Source: Streptomyces sp. NBC_00582 | Lineage (GTDB): Bacteria > Actinomycetota > Actinomycetes > Streptomycetales > Streptomycetaceae | Assembly: GCF_036345155.1 (NCBI RefSeq) | Contig: NZ_CP107772.1 | Location: 3,844,001 to 3,908,000, forward strand | Direction: 5' to 3' | Length of the DNA: 64,000 nucleotides | Part shown: in pieces, positions 56,081 to 64,000 of the stretch | How positions within the stretch are numbered: the stretch's first letter is position 1 | How the letters are laid out: every line of letters starts with the position of its first letter | Program-made: the position numbers and the translations under genes | Notes under the pieces: model-generated | What the model was told of the DNA's origin: nothing | The model's database searches: none | The model's input: only the letters and a program-made list of their open reading frames with translations

Positions 56081-57342
56081 GGCTCGCGCTCCCCCGCTGG
56101 GCCGGCACGCTCGCCCTGAAGGCGGCCGTCTTCATCACGGTGATGTGCTGTGCGCTCGCCGCCCTGCTCGGCGTCCTCGTGCATGTGTCGGTGACGAACC
56201 AGACCGTCGGCCAGGCCCGGGACCTCGCCCTGTCCCGGCTCGACGACGCGACGGAGGCCTTCGAGGCCGGGGACACCCTCGGCTGGGGCGCGGGCGTCGA
56301 CCCGCCGGGGCTGCCCGCCCCGCTGCGGGCGCTGGCGCTGGGCGGGGAACGCGGCACGATGGTCGCCGAGACCCGGGGGCGCCCCACGATGTGGGCGGCC
56401 GGACCGGCCGACGGCGGACGGGCCCTCGCCGTGCGGGTCGACTACGCGCAGAGCGCCCGCACCATCGAGGCGCTCGACTCCGCGATCCTGTGGTCCGCGG
56501 GGCTGGCGATCGGTGCGACGCTGCTGGTCGGGGCGTTCGCGGTGACCCGCGTGACCCGGCGGCTGCACACCACCGCGCGGGTGGCCCGGCGGATCAGCGC
56601 CGGCGATCTGGACGCGCGCGTGGACGATCCCCGGGCCAAGCAGAGGGGCCGGCCGCAGGACGAGGTGGGCGCGGTCGCCGCCGCCCTCGACACCATGGCG
56701 GCCACCTTGCAGAGCAAGCTGCTGAGCGAGCAGCGCTTCACCGCCGACGTGGCCCATGAGCTGCGCACCCCGCTGACGGGGCTGCACGCCGCGGCCGAGC
56801 TGCTGCCCCCCGGCCGGCCGACGGAGCTGGTCCGCGACCGGGTGGCCGCCCTGCGCACGCTCACCGAGGACCTGCTGGAGATCTCCCGGCTCGACACCGG
56901 GCGGGAACGGCTGGAGCTGGGCACCGAGGAGCTGGGCGCGCTGGCCCGGCGGGTCGTGCGGGCCTCGGGAGCCGACACCGAGATCAGGGTCGTACGGAAC
57001 GCACGGGTCGAGACGGACCGGCGGCGCCTGGAGCGGGTGCTGGGCAACCTGGTGTCCAACGCGCACGGGCACGGGCGGGCGCCCGTCGTCCTCACGGTGG
57101 ACGGGCCGGCGGTCACCGTTCGGGACCACGGCGACGGCTATCCGGAGTACCTCGTCGCGCACGGGCCGCAGCGGTTCCGTACGGAGGGCGGGGCGAAGGG
57201 GCACGGGCTGGGGCTGACCATCGCCGTCGGCCAGGCGGAGGTGCTGGGGGCCACGCTGGCCTTCACCAACGCCCCGGAGGGAGGGGCCGTCGCCACGCTG
57301 ACGCTGCCTCAGGCGGTCACCCTCCCCGATGGCGCAGTGTGA
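56077..57342 (+). CDS. Sensor histidine kinase (orphan in this window)
   Basis: A 421-residue membrane kinase: transmembrane helix 1 (about 13-36), an extracytoplasmic loop of about 100 residues, helix 2 (about 138-158), HAMP linker, HisKA with phospho-acceptor His227 (FTADVAHELRTPLTG), and an HATPase domain (LGNLVSNAHGHG, VRDHGDGYP, GHGLGLTIAVGQAEVLG). The start ATG overlaps the lipoprotein stop. No response regulator gene is adjacent; the receiver-only protein at 34233 is the only other two-component gene in view. The kinase presumably reads an envelope signal with the lipoprotein. Confidence 0.9.
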   Translation: MRLALPRWAGTLALKAAVFITVMCCALAALLGVLVHVSVTNQTVGQARDLALSRLDDATEAFEAGDTLGWGAGVDPPGLPAPLRALALGGERGTMVAETRGRPTMWAAGPADGGRALAVRVDYAQSARTIEALDSAILWSAGLAIGATLLVGAFAVTRVTRRLHTTARVARRISAGDLDARVDDPRAKQRGRPQDEVGAVAAALDTMAATLQSKLLSEQRFTADVAHELRTPLTGLHAAAELLPPGRPTELVRDRVAALRTLTEDLLEISRLDTGRERLELGTEELGALARRVVRASGADTEIRVVRNARVETDRRRLERVLGNLVSNAHGHGRAPVVLTVDGPAVTVRDHGDGYPEYLVAHGPQRFRTEGGAKGHGLGLTIAVGQAEVLGATLAFTNAPEGGAVATLTLPQAVTLPDGAV

Positions 57343-57424
57343 CGGGCGACATGCGCGGGCCGCTCCTAATCTGGCGACAAGTCAGCTTCTGAGCCGGTTC
57401 CGCCCTCTTCATGGAGGTATCGCC

Positions 57425-58060
57425 ATGTCCTTGCGCCGCTCCGCCCTCACCCGCCTCGCCCTGGCGACCGCCGTCGGCGCACTGGTCACCGCGGCCGTCG
57501 CCACCCCCGCCACCGCCGACGACGACTGGAACGGCGACAGCGGCGACCCCGGCACCAGCGCCTGGGACGAGGAAGGCCAGGGCGGGGGCGGCGACGGCGG
57601 CTGGGACACCGGCGGCGACGGCACCGGCAACGGCTGGAACGGCAACGGCACCTCCAACGGAAATGGCAACTCCAACGGCAACGGCACCGGCACCGGCACC
57701 GGCACCGGCAACAGCGGCAACTGGCAGAACCAGGGCGGCGGCCAAGGTGGCGACGGCGGATGGAACCAGGGCGGCGGTCAGGGCGGCGACGGCGGATGGA
57801 ACCAGGGCGGTCACAACGACCCCCAGCGCCTGTTCCGCGGCCGTGTCACCGCGAACACCCTGCTCCTGCGCACCAAGCCCACCCGGGCCAGCCAGGTGAT
57901 CCGTTCCGTCCACCGCGGCGAGATCGTCTCGATCTTCTGCAAGACCCCCGGCCAGAACGTCGACGGCAACCCCCTCTGGTACCTCCTCACCGACGGCACC
58001 TGGGCCTGGGGCTCGGCCCGCTTCATCGAGAACATCGGCGAGGCGCCGCGCTGGTGCTGA
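57425..58060 (+). CDS. Secreted SH3-type protein with Gly/Asn-rich linker
   Basis: A 211-residue exported protein: Sec signal to about residue 31 (VATPATA), then about 100 residues of low complexity in which NGN, GTG and GGGQGGDGGWNQ units repeat, then a small bacterial SH3-like domain (about 137-211: RGRVTANTLLLRTKPTRASQ, VSIFCKTPGQNVDGNPLWYL, WGSARFI). SH3-like domains often bind cell-wall peptides. ATG 57425 has GGAGG 7 nt upstream. It follows the kinase gene by 82 bp. Confidence 0.85.
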   Translation: MSLRRSALTRLALATAVGALVTAAVATPATADDDWNGDSGDPGTSAWDEEGQGGGGDGGWDTGGDGTGNGWNGNGTSNGNGNSNGNGTGTGTGTGNSGNWQNQGGGQGGDGGWNQGGGQGGDGGWNQGGHNDPQRLFRGRVTANTLLLRTKPTRASQVIRSVHRGEIVSIFCKTPGQNVDGNPLWYLLTDGTWAWGSARFIENIGEAPRWC

Positions 58061-58113
58061 CACACCCTCACCGTCAAGGCTCACAAGGCCCCGCATTTGG
58101 GTAGGTTCCGGAC

Positions 58114-59493
58114 ATGACGAGTGCCGGAGCCGGAGCTGAAGCCACCACCGCGATCGCCGCGGCCGGCACACCCGCCCCCGCCGTACGCCTCCCCCGGCGC
58201 CGCGGCATCGAACTCGCCCTCATCGTCGTGGCCGTCCTGCTGTCGGTGTACGGCTACTGCGCGGTCGGCCTCGCCAAGAACGGCACCCTCCCGCCCGGCG
58301 CCGCGGGCTACGGCGCCGGGCTCGGCGTGCTCGCGCTGGTCGCCCATCTCGCCGTACGCCTGCGCGCCCCCTACGCCGACCCGCTCCCCCTGCCGATCGG
58401 GGTGCTCCTCAACGGCATCGGGCTGGTGCTGATCTACCGACTGGACCTGGAGACGCCCGGGGACCGGGCGGCGCCCGCCCAGCTCGTGTGGTCCACCCTC
58501 GGCATCACCCTCTTCATCCTGGTCGTGGCGGCCCTGCGGGACCACCGGGTGCTCCAGCGGTACGCGTACGTCAGCGTGGTCGCCGCGCTCGTCCTGCTCA
58601 TGCTGCCGATCCTCTTCCCGGCCGTGAACGGCGCCCGCATCTGGGTCCGGGTCGCCGGGTTCTCCATCCAGCCGGGCGAGTTCGCGAAGGTGCTGCTCGC
58701 GGTGTTCTTCGCCGCGTACCTGGCGGCGAACCGCACGGCGCTGGCGTACGCGGGCCGCAGGATCTGGTGCGTGCAGGTGCCGACCGGCCGGGTGCTCGGT
58801 CCGATCGTCGCGATCTGGCTGCTGAGCGTCGGCGTGCTGGTCCTGGAGCGGGACCTGGGCACCTCGTTGCTCTTCTTCGGGCTCTTCGTGGTCATGCTGT
58901 ACGTCGCGACCGGCCGCACCGGCTGGATCGCGGTGGGCCTGCTGCTCGCGGCGCTCGGCGCGGTGGCCGTGGGCCGGCTCGAACCGCATGTGCACGGCAG
59001 GATCGAGGACTGGCTGCACCCGTTCGCCTCGATCGAGGCCGGTCTCGGGCCGAACCAGCTCGCCCAGTCGCTGTTCGCGTTCTCCGCGGGCGGGGTCCTC
59101 GGCACCGGGCTGGGTCTCGGCCACTCCGTCCTCATCGGCTTCGCCACGAAGTCGGACTTCATCCTGGCGACGGCGGGCGAGGAACTGGGCCTGGCCGGGC
59201 TGTCGGCGCTCTTCCTGCTCTACGGCCTGCTGGTGGAGCGCGGCTACCGGGCCGGCCTCGCCCTGCGCGACCCGTTCGGGAGGCTCCTCGCCGTCGGGCT
59301 CGCCACGATCGTCGCGCTCCAGGTGTTCGTCATCGCGGGCGGGGTGACCGGCCTGATCCCGCTGACCGGTATGGCCATGCCCTTCCTCGCCCAGGGCGGC
59401 TCGTCGGTCGTCACCAACTGGGCGATCGTCGCGCTGCTGATCCGGGTGAGCGACTCGGCACGCCGCCAGTACGACGGCAGCACCGCCCCTTGA
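58114..59493 (+). CDS. SEDS-family peptidoglycan glycosyltransferase (FtsW/RodA-like)
   Basis: A 459-residue protein with about ten membrane helices that polymerises lipid II. Signatures are GARIWVRVAGFSIQPGEFAK, the catalytic Asp in ERDLGTSLLFFG, and GLIPLTGMAMPFLAQGGSS near the end. A 30-residue Ala-rich cytoplasmic N-terminus precedes helix 1. It is paired with the class B PBP gene 19 bp downstream, the standard SEDS-bPBP partnership. It is not in a dcw cluster, so it is an accessory pair of the SCO5302/5301 type (from memory), perhaps for sporulation or a special wall site. Confidence 0.92.
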   Translation: MTSAGAGAEATTAIAAAGTPAPAVRLPRRRGIELALIVVAVLLSVYGYCAVGLAKNGTLPPGAAGYGAGLGVLALVAHLAVRLRAPYADPLPLPIGVLLNGIGLVLIYRLDLETPGDRAAPAQLVWSTLGITLFILVVAALRDHRVLQRYAYVSVVAALVLLMLPILFPAVNGARIWVRVAGFSIQPGEFAKVLLAVFFAAYLAANRTALAYAGRRIWCVQVPTGRVLGPIVAIWLLSVGVLVLERDLGTSLLFFGLFVVMLYVATGRTGWIAVGLLLAALGAVAVGRLEPHVHGRIEDWLHPFASIEAGLGPNQLAQSLFAFSAGGVLGTGLGLGHSVLIGFATKSDFILATAGEELGLAGLSALFLLYGLLVERGYRAGLALRDPFGRLLAVGLATIVALQVFVIAGGVTGLIPLTGMAMPFLAQGGSSVVTNWAIVALLIRVSDSARRQYDGSTAP

Positions 59494-59512
59494 CCCGGAA
59501 GGTACCGCAGCC

Positions 59513-60970
59513 ATGACCCGGCACATCCGGCACGCCGCCGTGTTCTGCGCCCTGCTCCTGCTGGCGCTGCTGGTCAACGCCCTGCGGGTGCAGGTCGTGG
59601 AGTCCGCGGCCCACGACGGCAACCCGGCCAACCGCCGTGCGTCCATCGCCCGTTACGGCCAGCCGCGCGGCGACATCCTGGTCGGCGGCGCCCCGGTCAC
59701 CGGTTCCCGGGACACCCACGAGCAGTTGCGCTACGAACGGACGTACCGCGAGGGGCCGTTGTACGCGCCGGTGACGGGCTTCGCCTCGCAGGAGTACGGG
59801 ACCACGTTCCTGGAGCACACCGAGGACGACCTGCTCTCCGGTGTGGACCCGATGCTCGCGCCGCTTCCGCTGTGGAACGACGTCACCCGAGGACGCCCGC
59901 CCGGCGGGAACGTCGTGACGACGCTCGACCGCCGCGCCCAGCAGGCGGCGTACGCGGGGCTGGACGGGCGCAAGGGCGCGGTGGCGGCGGTGGAACCGGC
60001 GACGGGCCGGGTGCTGGCGCTGGTGTCCAGTCCGTCGTACGACCCCTCGCTGCTGTCGGGGAACGACCCGGGCGTCGAGGCCTCCTGGGAGCGGCTGAAC
60101 GCCGATCCGGACAAGCCGATGCTGAACCGGGCGGTGCGGCAGACGTATCCGCCGGGGTCGACCTTCAAGGTGGTGACGGCGGCGGCGGCGCTGGACGCGG
60201 GCGTGGTCACGGACCTGGACAGGCCGACCGACTCGCCGGTGCCGTACCGGCTGCCGGGGACGACGACCCGGCTGACGAACTCGGGCGACGGCTGCGCGGA
60301 CGCCTCGGTGCGGGAGGCGTTCGAGTGGTCGTGCAACACGGTGTTCGCGAAGCTCGGTGTGGAGGTGGGGCTGGCCCGGATGTCGCGCACGGCGCAGGCG
60401 TTCGGCTTCAACGACACGGACGTGCGGATCCCGTTCCCGGTGGCCACCAGCACCTTCGACACCTCGCTGGACCGTGCGCAGCTCGCGCTGTCCTCGATCG
60501 GGCAGTACAACACCCGGGCCACTCCGCTGCAGATGGCGATGGTGGCGGCAGCGGTGGCCAACGGGGGCCAGGTGCGCGAGCCGTACCTGGTGGAGCGGAC
60601 CACGCGGCACGGCGGCGCCACCGTGGGCACGGCCGGTTCCCGTTCCGCGCGGCAGGCGATGTATCCGGCGACGGCCGTGCGGCTGCGGGAGCTGATGGAG
60701 GACGTGGTGCGCGAGGGCACGGGGAAGAGGGCGGCGATCCGCGGCGCGCGGGTCGGCGCCAAGACCGGCACCGCGCAGCACGGCATCGGCAACTCCGGGA
60801 CGCCGTACGCCTGGTGCGTCTCCTGGGCGCAGGGGAAGCGGGACATCGAGCCGAGTGTCGCGGTGGCGGTGGTGGTGGAGGACGGGTCGGCGAACCGCGG
60901 GGAGATCACCGGGGGCGGGATGGCGGCGCCGATCGCGCGGGCGGTGATGGCGGCGGTGCTCGGTTCGTGA
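59513..60970 (+). CDS. Class B penicillin-binding protein (transpeptidase)
   Basis: A 485-residue transpeptidase anchored by one N-terminal helix (about 8-25). It cross-links peptidoglycan with the upstream SEDS protein. Active-site motifs are SxxK at Ser216-Lys219 (PPGSTFKVV), SxN as SCN in EWSCNTVFAK, and KTG in GAKTGTAQ. The N-terminal non-penicillin-binding domain is short (about 130 residues), as in the small actinobacterial PbpA type. ATG 59513 lies 19 bp after the SEDS gene, with GGAAGG upstream. Confidence 0.94.
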   Translation: MTRHIRHAAVFCALLLLALLVNALRVQVVESAAHDGNPANRRASIARYGQPRGDILVGGAPVTGSRDTHEQLRYERTYREGPLYAPVTGFASQEYGTTFLEHTEDDLLSGVDPMLAPLPLWNDVTRGRPPGGNVVTTLDRRAQQAAYAGLDGRKGAVAAVEPATGRVLALVSSPSYDPSLLSGNDPGVEASWERLNADPDKPMLNRAVRQTYPPGSTFKVVTAAAALDAGVVTDLDRPTDSPVPYRLPGTTTRLTNSGDGCADASVREAFEWSCNTVFAKLGVEVGLARMSRTAQAFGFNDTDVRIPFPVATSTFDTSLDRAQLALSSIGQYNTRATPLQMAMVAAAVANGGQVREPYLVERTTRHGGATVGTAGSRSARQAMYPATAVRLRELMEDVVREGTGKRAAIRGARVGAKTGTAQHGIGNSGTPYAWCVSWAQGKRDIEPSVAVAVVVEDGSANRGEITGGGMAAPIARAVMAAVLGS

Positions 60971-61015
60971 GACGGGGGCTTTCCGGCGGGGACAGGTCCG
61001 TCCTACGGTTCGCGC

Positions 61016-61546
61016 ATGACTGACGCCACGAGGACCACGACCCCGGAAACCGCCGCCTTCGAACTCGCCCAGGTCAACATCGCCCGCCTCAAGTTCCCCC
61101 TCGACTCACCGGAGTTGAAGGACTTCGTCGACGCGCTCGACCCGGTCAACGCGGACGCGGACGCCGCGGACGGGTTCGTCTGGCGGCTCCAGTCGGAGGA
61201 GGGTGACGCCACCGGCATCGACGTCTTCGGCGACGCGTGGCTGATCGTCAACATGTCGGTGTGGCGGGACACGAACGCGCTGACCGCGTACATGTACCAG
61301 GGGCGGCACCGGGAGATGCTGGCGCGCCGGCGGGAGTGGTTCGAGCGGGTGCGGGAGGCGATGGCGACGCTGTGGTGGGTCCCGGCGGGCCACCGCCCGA
61401 CGGTCGCGGAGGCGGAGGCCCGTCTGCTGCATCTGCGCACCCACGGCCCGACGCCGTACGCCTTCACCCTGCGCACCTCGTTCCCGCCCCAGGGCGCGGA
61501 CCCGGTGCGCTTCGAGGTGCCCGAGGATTTGGGCTGCTCGGCCTAG
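61016..61546 (+). CDS. DUF3291 family protein
   Basis: A 176-residue cytosolic protein of the DUF3291 (dimeric alpha/beta-barrel, heme-monooxygenase-like) family. Landmarks are ELAQVNIARLKFPLDSPELK, NMSVWRDTNALTAYMYQG, HREMLARRREWFE and WWVPAGHRPTVAEAEARL. No enzymatic activity is known for the family to my knowledge. It has its own hairpin terminator. Confidence 0.88.
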   Translation: MTDATRTTTPETAAFELAQVNIARLKFPLDSPELKDFVDALDPVNADADAADGFVWRLQSEEGDATGIDVFGDAWLIVNMSVWRDTNALTAYMYQGRHREMLARRREWFERVREAMATLWWVPAGHRPTVAEAEARLLHLRTHGPTPYAFTLRTSFPPQGADPVRFEVPEDLGCSA

Positions 61547-61575
61547 CGGCCCAGGGGCCCAGCGGCCCGGCTCCA

Positions 61576-61627
61576 GCGCGGCTGCCGGGTCTCCGGGCGG
61601 ACCTTCGGGGGACCTCGGCAGCCGCGC
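61576..61627 (+). terminator. Terminator behind the DUF3291 gene
   Basis: GCGCGGCTGCCG at 61576-61587 pairs perfectly with CGGCAGCCGCGC at 61616-61627. The 28-nt loop contains a smaller GGTC/GACC pairing. It lies 29 bp after the stop. Confidence 0.75.
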
Positions 61628-61715
61628 GCAGGTCGACGTCGGCGGCGTCCTGGGCGGCGCGCTCCCCGCGCGCAAGGGATTGACGTCCTTGCTGACAAGC
61701 AGTCTCATAAGAGCC

Positions 61716-62654
61716 ATGACGACCCTCACGGACGGCGACGCCCTGGACGGCCTGCGCGACGCCCTCGGTCTGCTCAAGGACCGCGAACAGGTGGCCGAGC
61801 GGCTTCTCGCCTCCTCCGCCAAGCACTCCTTCGACCCGGACGAGGAGCTCGACTGGGACGCGCCCTTCGAGGAGGGCAAGTGGTTCTGGCCGCCGGAGCT
61901 GGTGTCGCTGTACGACACCCCGCTGTGGAAGCGGATGGGCGAGGAGCAGCGGATCCTGCTGTCGCGGCACGAGGCGGCGGCGCTGGCCTCGCTGGGGATC
62001 TGGTTCGAGATCATCCTGATGCAACTGCTCGTCCGGCACATCTACGACAAGGCGGCGACGAGCGCCCACGTGCGGTACGCGCTCACCGAGATCGAGGACG
62101 AGTGCCGGCACTCGAAGATGTTCGCCCGGCTGATCGCTCAGGGCGGCACCCCCTGGTACCCGGTGAGCCGGGTCCACCAGAACATGGGCCGTCTGTTCAA
62201 GACGGTCTCCACCACCCCCGGCTCCTTCACGGCGACCCTCCTCGGCGAGGAGGTCCTGGACTGGATGCAGCGCCTGACCTTCCCGGACGAGCGCGTCCAG
62301 CCCCTGATCCGCGGCGTCACCCGCATCCACGTGGTGGAGGAGGCCCGCCACGTCCGCTACGCCCGCGAGGAGCTCCGCCGCCAGATGCTGACCGCGCCCC
62401 GGTGGTCCCAGGAGTTCACCCGGGTCACCTCCGGCGAGTTCGCCCGCATCTTCTCGGTCGCCTTCGTGAACCCGGAGGTCTACACGAACGTCGGCCTGGA
62501 CCGGCGCGAGGCGATGGCCCAGGTGAAGGCGAGCGCCCACCGCCGCGAGATCATGCAGACGGGCGCGAAACGCCTGACGGACTTCCTGGACGACATAGGG
62601 GTCCTACGGGGCGTGGGCCGCCGCCTGTGGAGGTCGTCGGGCTTGTTGGCGTAG
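61716..62654 (+). CDS. AurF-like di-iron oxygenase
   Basis: A 312-residue all-helical protein related to AurF (p-aminobenzoate N-oxygenase) and the metal-dependent hydrolase-like ferritin fold. Iron-ligand motifs appear in order: LSRHEAAALASLGIWFE, EIEDECRHSKMFARL (ExxxH-like), GEEVLDWMQRL and VVEEARHVRYAREEL (EExxH). Substrate unknown; Streptomyces keep such a gene beside a TetR regulator. ATG 61716 is used; the short leader upstream contains an imperfect TGACAAGCAGTCTCA palindrome at 61693-61707 that could be the TetR site. Confidence 0.85.
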   Translation: MTTLTDGDALDGLRDALGLLKDREQVAERLLASSAKHSFDPDEELDWDAPFEEGKWFWPPELVSLYDTPLWKRMGEEQRILLSRHEAAALASLGIWFEIILMQLLVRHIYDKAATSAHVRYALTEIEDECRHSKMFARLIAQGGTPWYPVSRVHQNMGRLFKTVSTTPGSFTATLLGEEVLDWMQRLTFPDERVQPLIRGVTRIHVVEEARHVRYAREELRRQMLTAPRWSQEFTRVTSGEFARIFSVAFVNPEVYTNVGLDRREAMAQVKASAHRREIMQTGAKRLTDFLDDIGVLRGVGRRLWRSSGLLA

Positions 62655-62774
62655 GGAGCTGCCGGACCTCGAGGGGTGCGGGGCTGTACTCATACGCCGG
62701 CTCCCCCGCGTGGGCGCGACCAGCCCCCACGCACCCGCACCCGAAACACCACCCCGAAGAACTACCCTGCACAC

Positions 62775-63425
62775 ATGCCCCCCGCCGCCCCCGCCTACCG
62801 CCGCCTCAGTGTCGAAGAGCGCCGCGCCCAACTCCTCGACGCGGCCCTCACCCTCTTCGCCCACCGCCTCCCCGAGGACGTCTCCCTGGACGACGTGGCG
62901 GAGGCCGCCGGGGTCTCCCGCCCACTGGTCTACCGCTACTTCCCGGGCGGAAAGCAGCAGCTCTACGAGGCCGCGCTGCGCTCCGCCGCCGAGGAGCTCC
63001 ACCACTGCTTCGACGAGCCCCACGACGGCCCCCTCCTCCCCCGCCTCTCCCGCGCCGTGGACCGCTACCTCGGCTTCGTCACCCGGCACGACGCCGGCTT
63101 CAGCGCCCTCCTCCAGGGCGGCAGCGTGGTGGAGACGTCACGGACGACGGCCATCGTGGACGGCGTCCGACGGGCCGCGGCCGAGCACATCTACAGCCAT
63201 CTCGGCGTCCCCGATCCCGGCCCCCGGCTGCGGATGACCGTGCGGATGTGGATCACCGCCGTCGAGGCGGCCTCGCTGATCTGGCTGGACGAGGGCCGGC
63301 AGCCGCCCGCCGAGGAGCTGCGGGACTGGCTGGTGGAGCAGTTCGTCGCGATCGTCACGGTGACCGCGGCACGCGATCCGCAGACCGCCGAGCTGGTCCG
63401 GCACGCGCTGAGCGCGGCGGGCTGA
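62775..63425 (+). CDS. TetR-family transcriptional regulator
   Basis: A 216-residue regulator. The N-terminal HTH reads AQLLDAALTLFAHR, EDVSLDDVAEAAGVSRPLVY and RYFPGGKQQLYEAAL (about 20-70). The rest is the helical ligand-binding and dimerisation domain. It lies 120 bp behind the AurF-like gene on the same strand and is its likely regulator. ATG 62775 is the first start that precedes the conserved RRLSVEERRAQLLDAAL. Confidence 0.9.
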   Translation: MPPAAPAYRRLSVEERRAQLLDAALTLFAHRLPEDVSLDDVAEAAGVSRPLVYRYFPGGKQQLYEAALRSAAEELHHCFDEPHDGPLLPRLSRAVDRYLGFVTRHDAGFSALLQGGSVVETSRTTAIVDGVRRAAAEHIYSHLGVPDPGPRLRMTVRMWITAVEAASLIWLDEGRQPPAEELRDWLVEQFVAIVTVTAARDPQTAELVRHALSAAG

Positions 63426-63439
63426 CCGACACTGGTGCC

Positions 63440-63745
63440 GTGAAGAGCGAAGACACCCCCTTCGAGGGCGGCCCGATGGACGGCCGGGTGCTGCCGGTCC
63501 TGCTGGGCATGACCGGGCATCCGCCGAAGACGTACCGCATCCCGGTCCCCGACGCGGCGGGCGGCCCGCCCACGGTCCTGGTGTACCGGCGCGTGCCGCG
63601 TGGTCACGGCAAGCGGCTCGGGCTCCAGCGGGGGTGGAAGTACACGTACGACCCCGAGGGCGGGGCGGGCGGCGGTCTGAAGTGGCCGTGGTCGAAACCG
63701 GAACCCACCACGCCGGAGAAGGGCGGGGACGACACCGAAGGGTGA
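63440..63745 (+). CDS. Small conserved hypothetical protein
   Basis: A 101-residue soluble basic protein starting at GTG 63440, 14 bp after the TetR stop. It contains EDTPFEGGPMDGRVLPVLLG, YRIPVPDAAGGPPTVLVYRR and LGLQRGWKYTYDPEGG, with a Lys/Pro/Thr-rich C-terminus. Codon bias is normal and the arrangement suggests co-transcription with the TetR gene. I do not recognise a function. Confidence 0.65.
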   Translation: MKSEDTPFEGGPMDGRVLPVLLGMTGHPPKTYRIPVPDAAGGPPTVLVYRRVPRGHGKRLGLQRGWKYTYDPEGGAGGGLKWPWSKPEPTTPEKGGDDTEG

Positions 63746-63859
63746 CGCGGCTGGGCCGAACCGAGCAGCCGGGCGAGCACTTTCTTCAGATATGTCCCAT
63801 TATCACCCTGCGGGTTCGAGGGGCCACCCGGGCCGCCTCCCCGCAGCGGAGGTGATGAC

Positions 63860-64000
63860 GTGTCAGGAAGGCTGCTGCGTCTGGCCTGTGCGGTCGTTAC
63901 GGCGGCGCTGGCCGCGCAGGCCGCCGTGGCGGGCGGTGTCGCCGTCGCCGTACCGGAGCCGCCGGACCCCGGCGGACGGGCGCTGCCGGCCCCACCCGGC
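63860..64000 (+). CDS. Secreted protein, N-terminal fragment at window edge
   Basis: A frame opens at GTG 63860, with GGAGG 7 nt upstream, and runs off the right edge after 47 codons. It begins with a signal-peptide-like sequence (RLLRLACAVVTAALAAQAAV, then AGG) followed by a Pro-rich stretch (EPPDPGG). Only the export signal can be read; the product is unknown. Confidence 0.6.
   Translation, partial: MSGRLLRLACAVVTAALAAQAAVAGGVAVAVPEPPDPGGRALPAPPG

Overview
The window is high-GC actinobacterial DNA, almost certainly from a Streptomyces. Third codon positions are nearly all G/C, there are many GTG/TTG starts, and the gene order atpIBEFHAGDC - wecA-like - glyA-like - phosphatase-like - sua5 - prmC - prfA - rpmE - LCP - protease - rho - thrB - thrC - hom - lysA matches, as I remember it, the S. 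coelicolor neighbourhood around SCO535x-SCO538x. The right part resembles the SCO530x region (Ku, LigD polymerase, SEDS/PBP pair). I could not run searches; family names come from motifs read in the translated sequence.

Layout. 1-6.7 kb: a truncated STAND-type ATPase with a membrane segment, a small STAS protein, a PduO-type cobalamin adenosyltransferase, a decayed gene, a secreted three-domain chitinase with a textbook paired-repeat (DasR-type) promoter, and a DUF2550 protein. 6.8-14.7 kb: the complete F1Fo ATP synthase operon on the minus strand, closed by a strong hairpin terminator. 15-22.9 kb (minus): polyprenyl-phosphate sugar-1-phosphate transferase, a diverged SHMT paralogue, an LMW-phosphatase-like protein with Ser in place of the catalytic Cys, the tRNA t6A enzyme Sua5/TsaC, PrmC, RF1, zinc-type L31 and an LCP cell-wall ligase. 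23-34.7 kb (minus): a trypsin-like protease with a beta-propeller tail, Rho with a large disordered insert, the aspartate-family amino-acid genes thrB-thrC-hom-lysA, a degenerate ArgRS paralogue (nrtL) and a response regulator.

34.9-38.6 kb is the accessory part: tRNA-Arg(CCG), small Streptomyces hypothetical genes, a NERD nuclease-like protein and an integrase relic, probably the scar of an integrated element. 38.6-50 kb: a secreted FG-GAP propeller protein, a Tat-exported PhoD phosphatase, a lipoprotein, then a galactoside-type locus (LacI regulator, two different intracellular GH35 beta-galactosidases, an MFS transporter) with a perfect 16-bp operator palindrome in front of the MFS gene. 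50-64 kb: a membrane acyltransferase, Ku and LigD polymerase arranged divergently, a second (probably inactive) NERD paralogue, a dual-specificity phosphatase, a lipoprotein-histidine kinase pair, an SH3-type secreted protein, a SEDS/class B PBP pair, DUF3291, an AurF-like di-iron protein beside a TetR regulator, a small conserved protein, and the start of a secreted protein.

The least explained signal is a set of four unrelated intergenic repeat arrays, each lying directly behind the stop codon of a minus-strand gene. In two of them (behind thrC and behind the MFS gene) the first repeat copy spans the stop codon, so the arrays look like iterated duplications of the gene's own 3' end.
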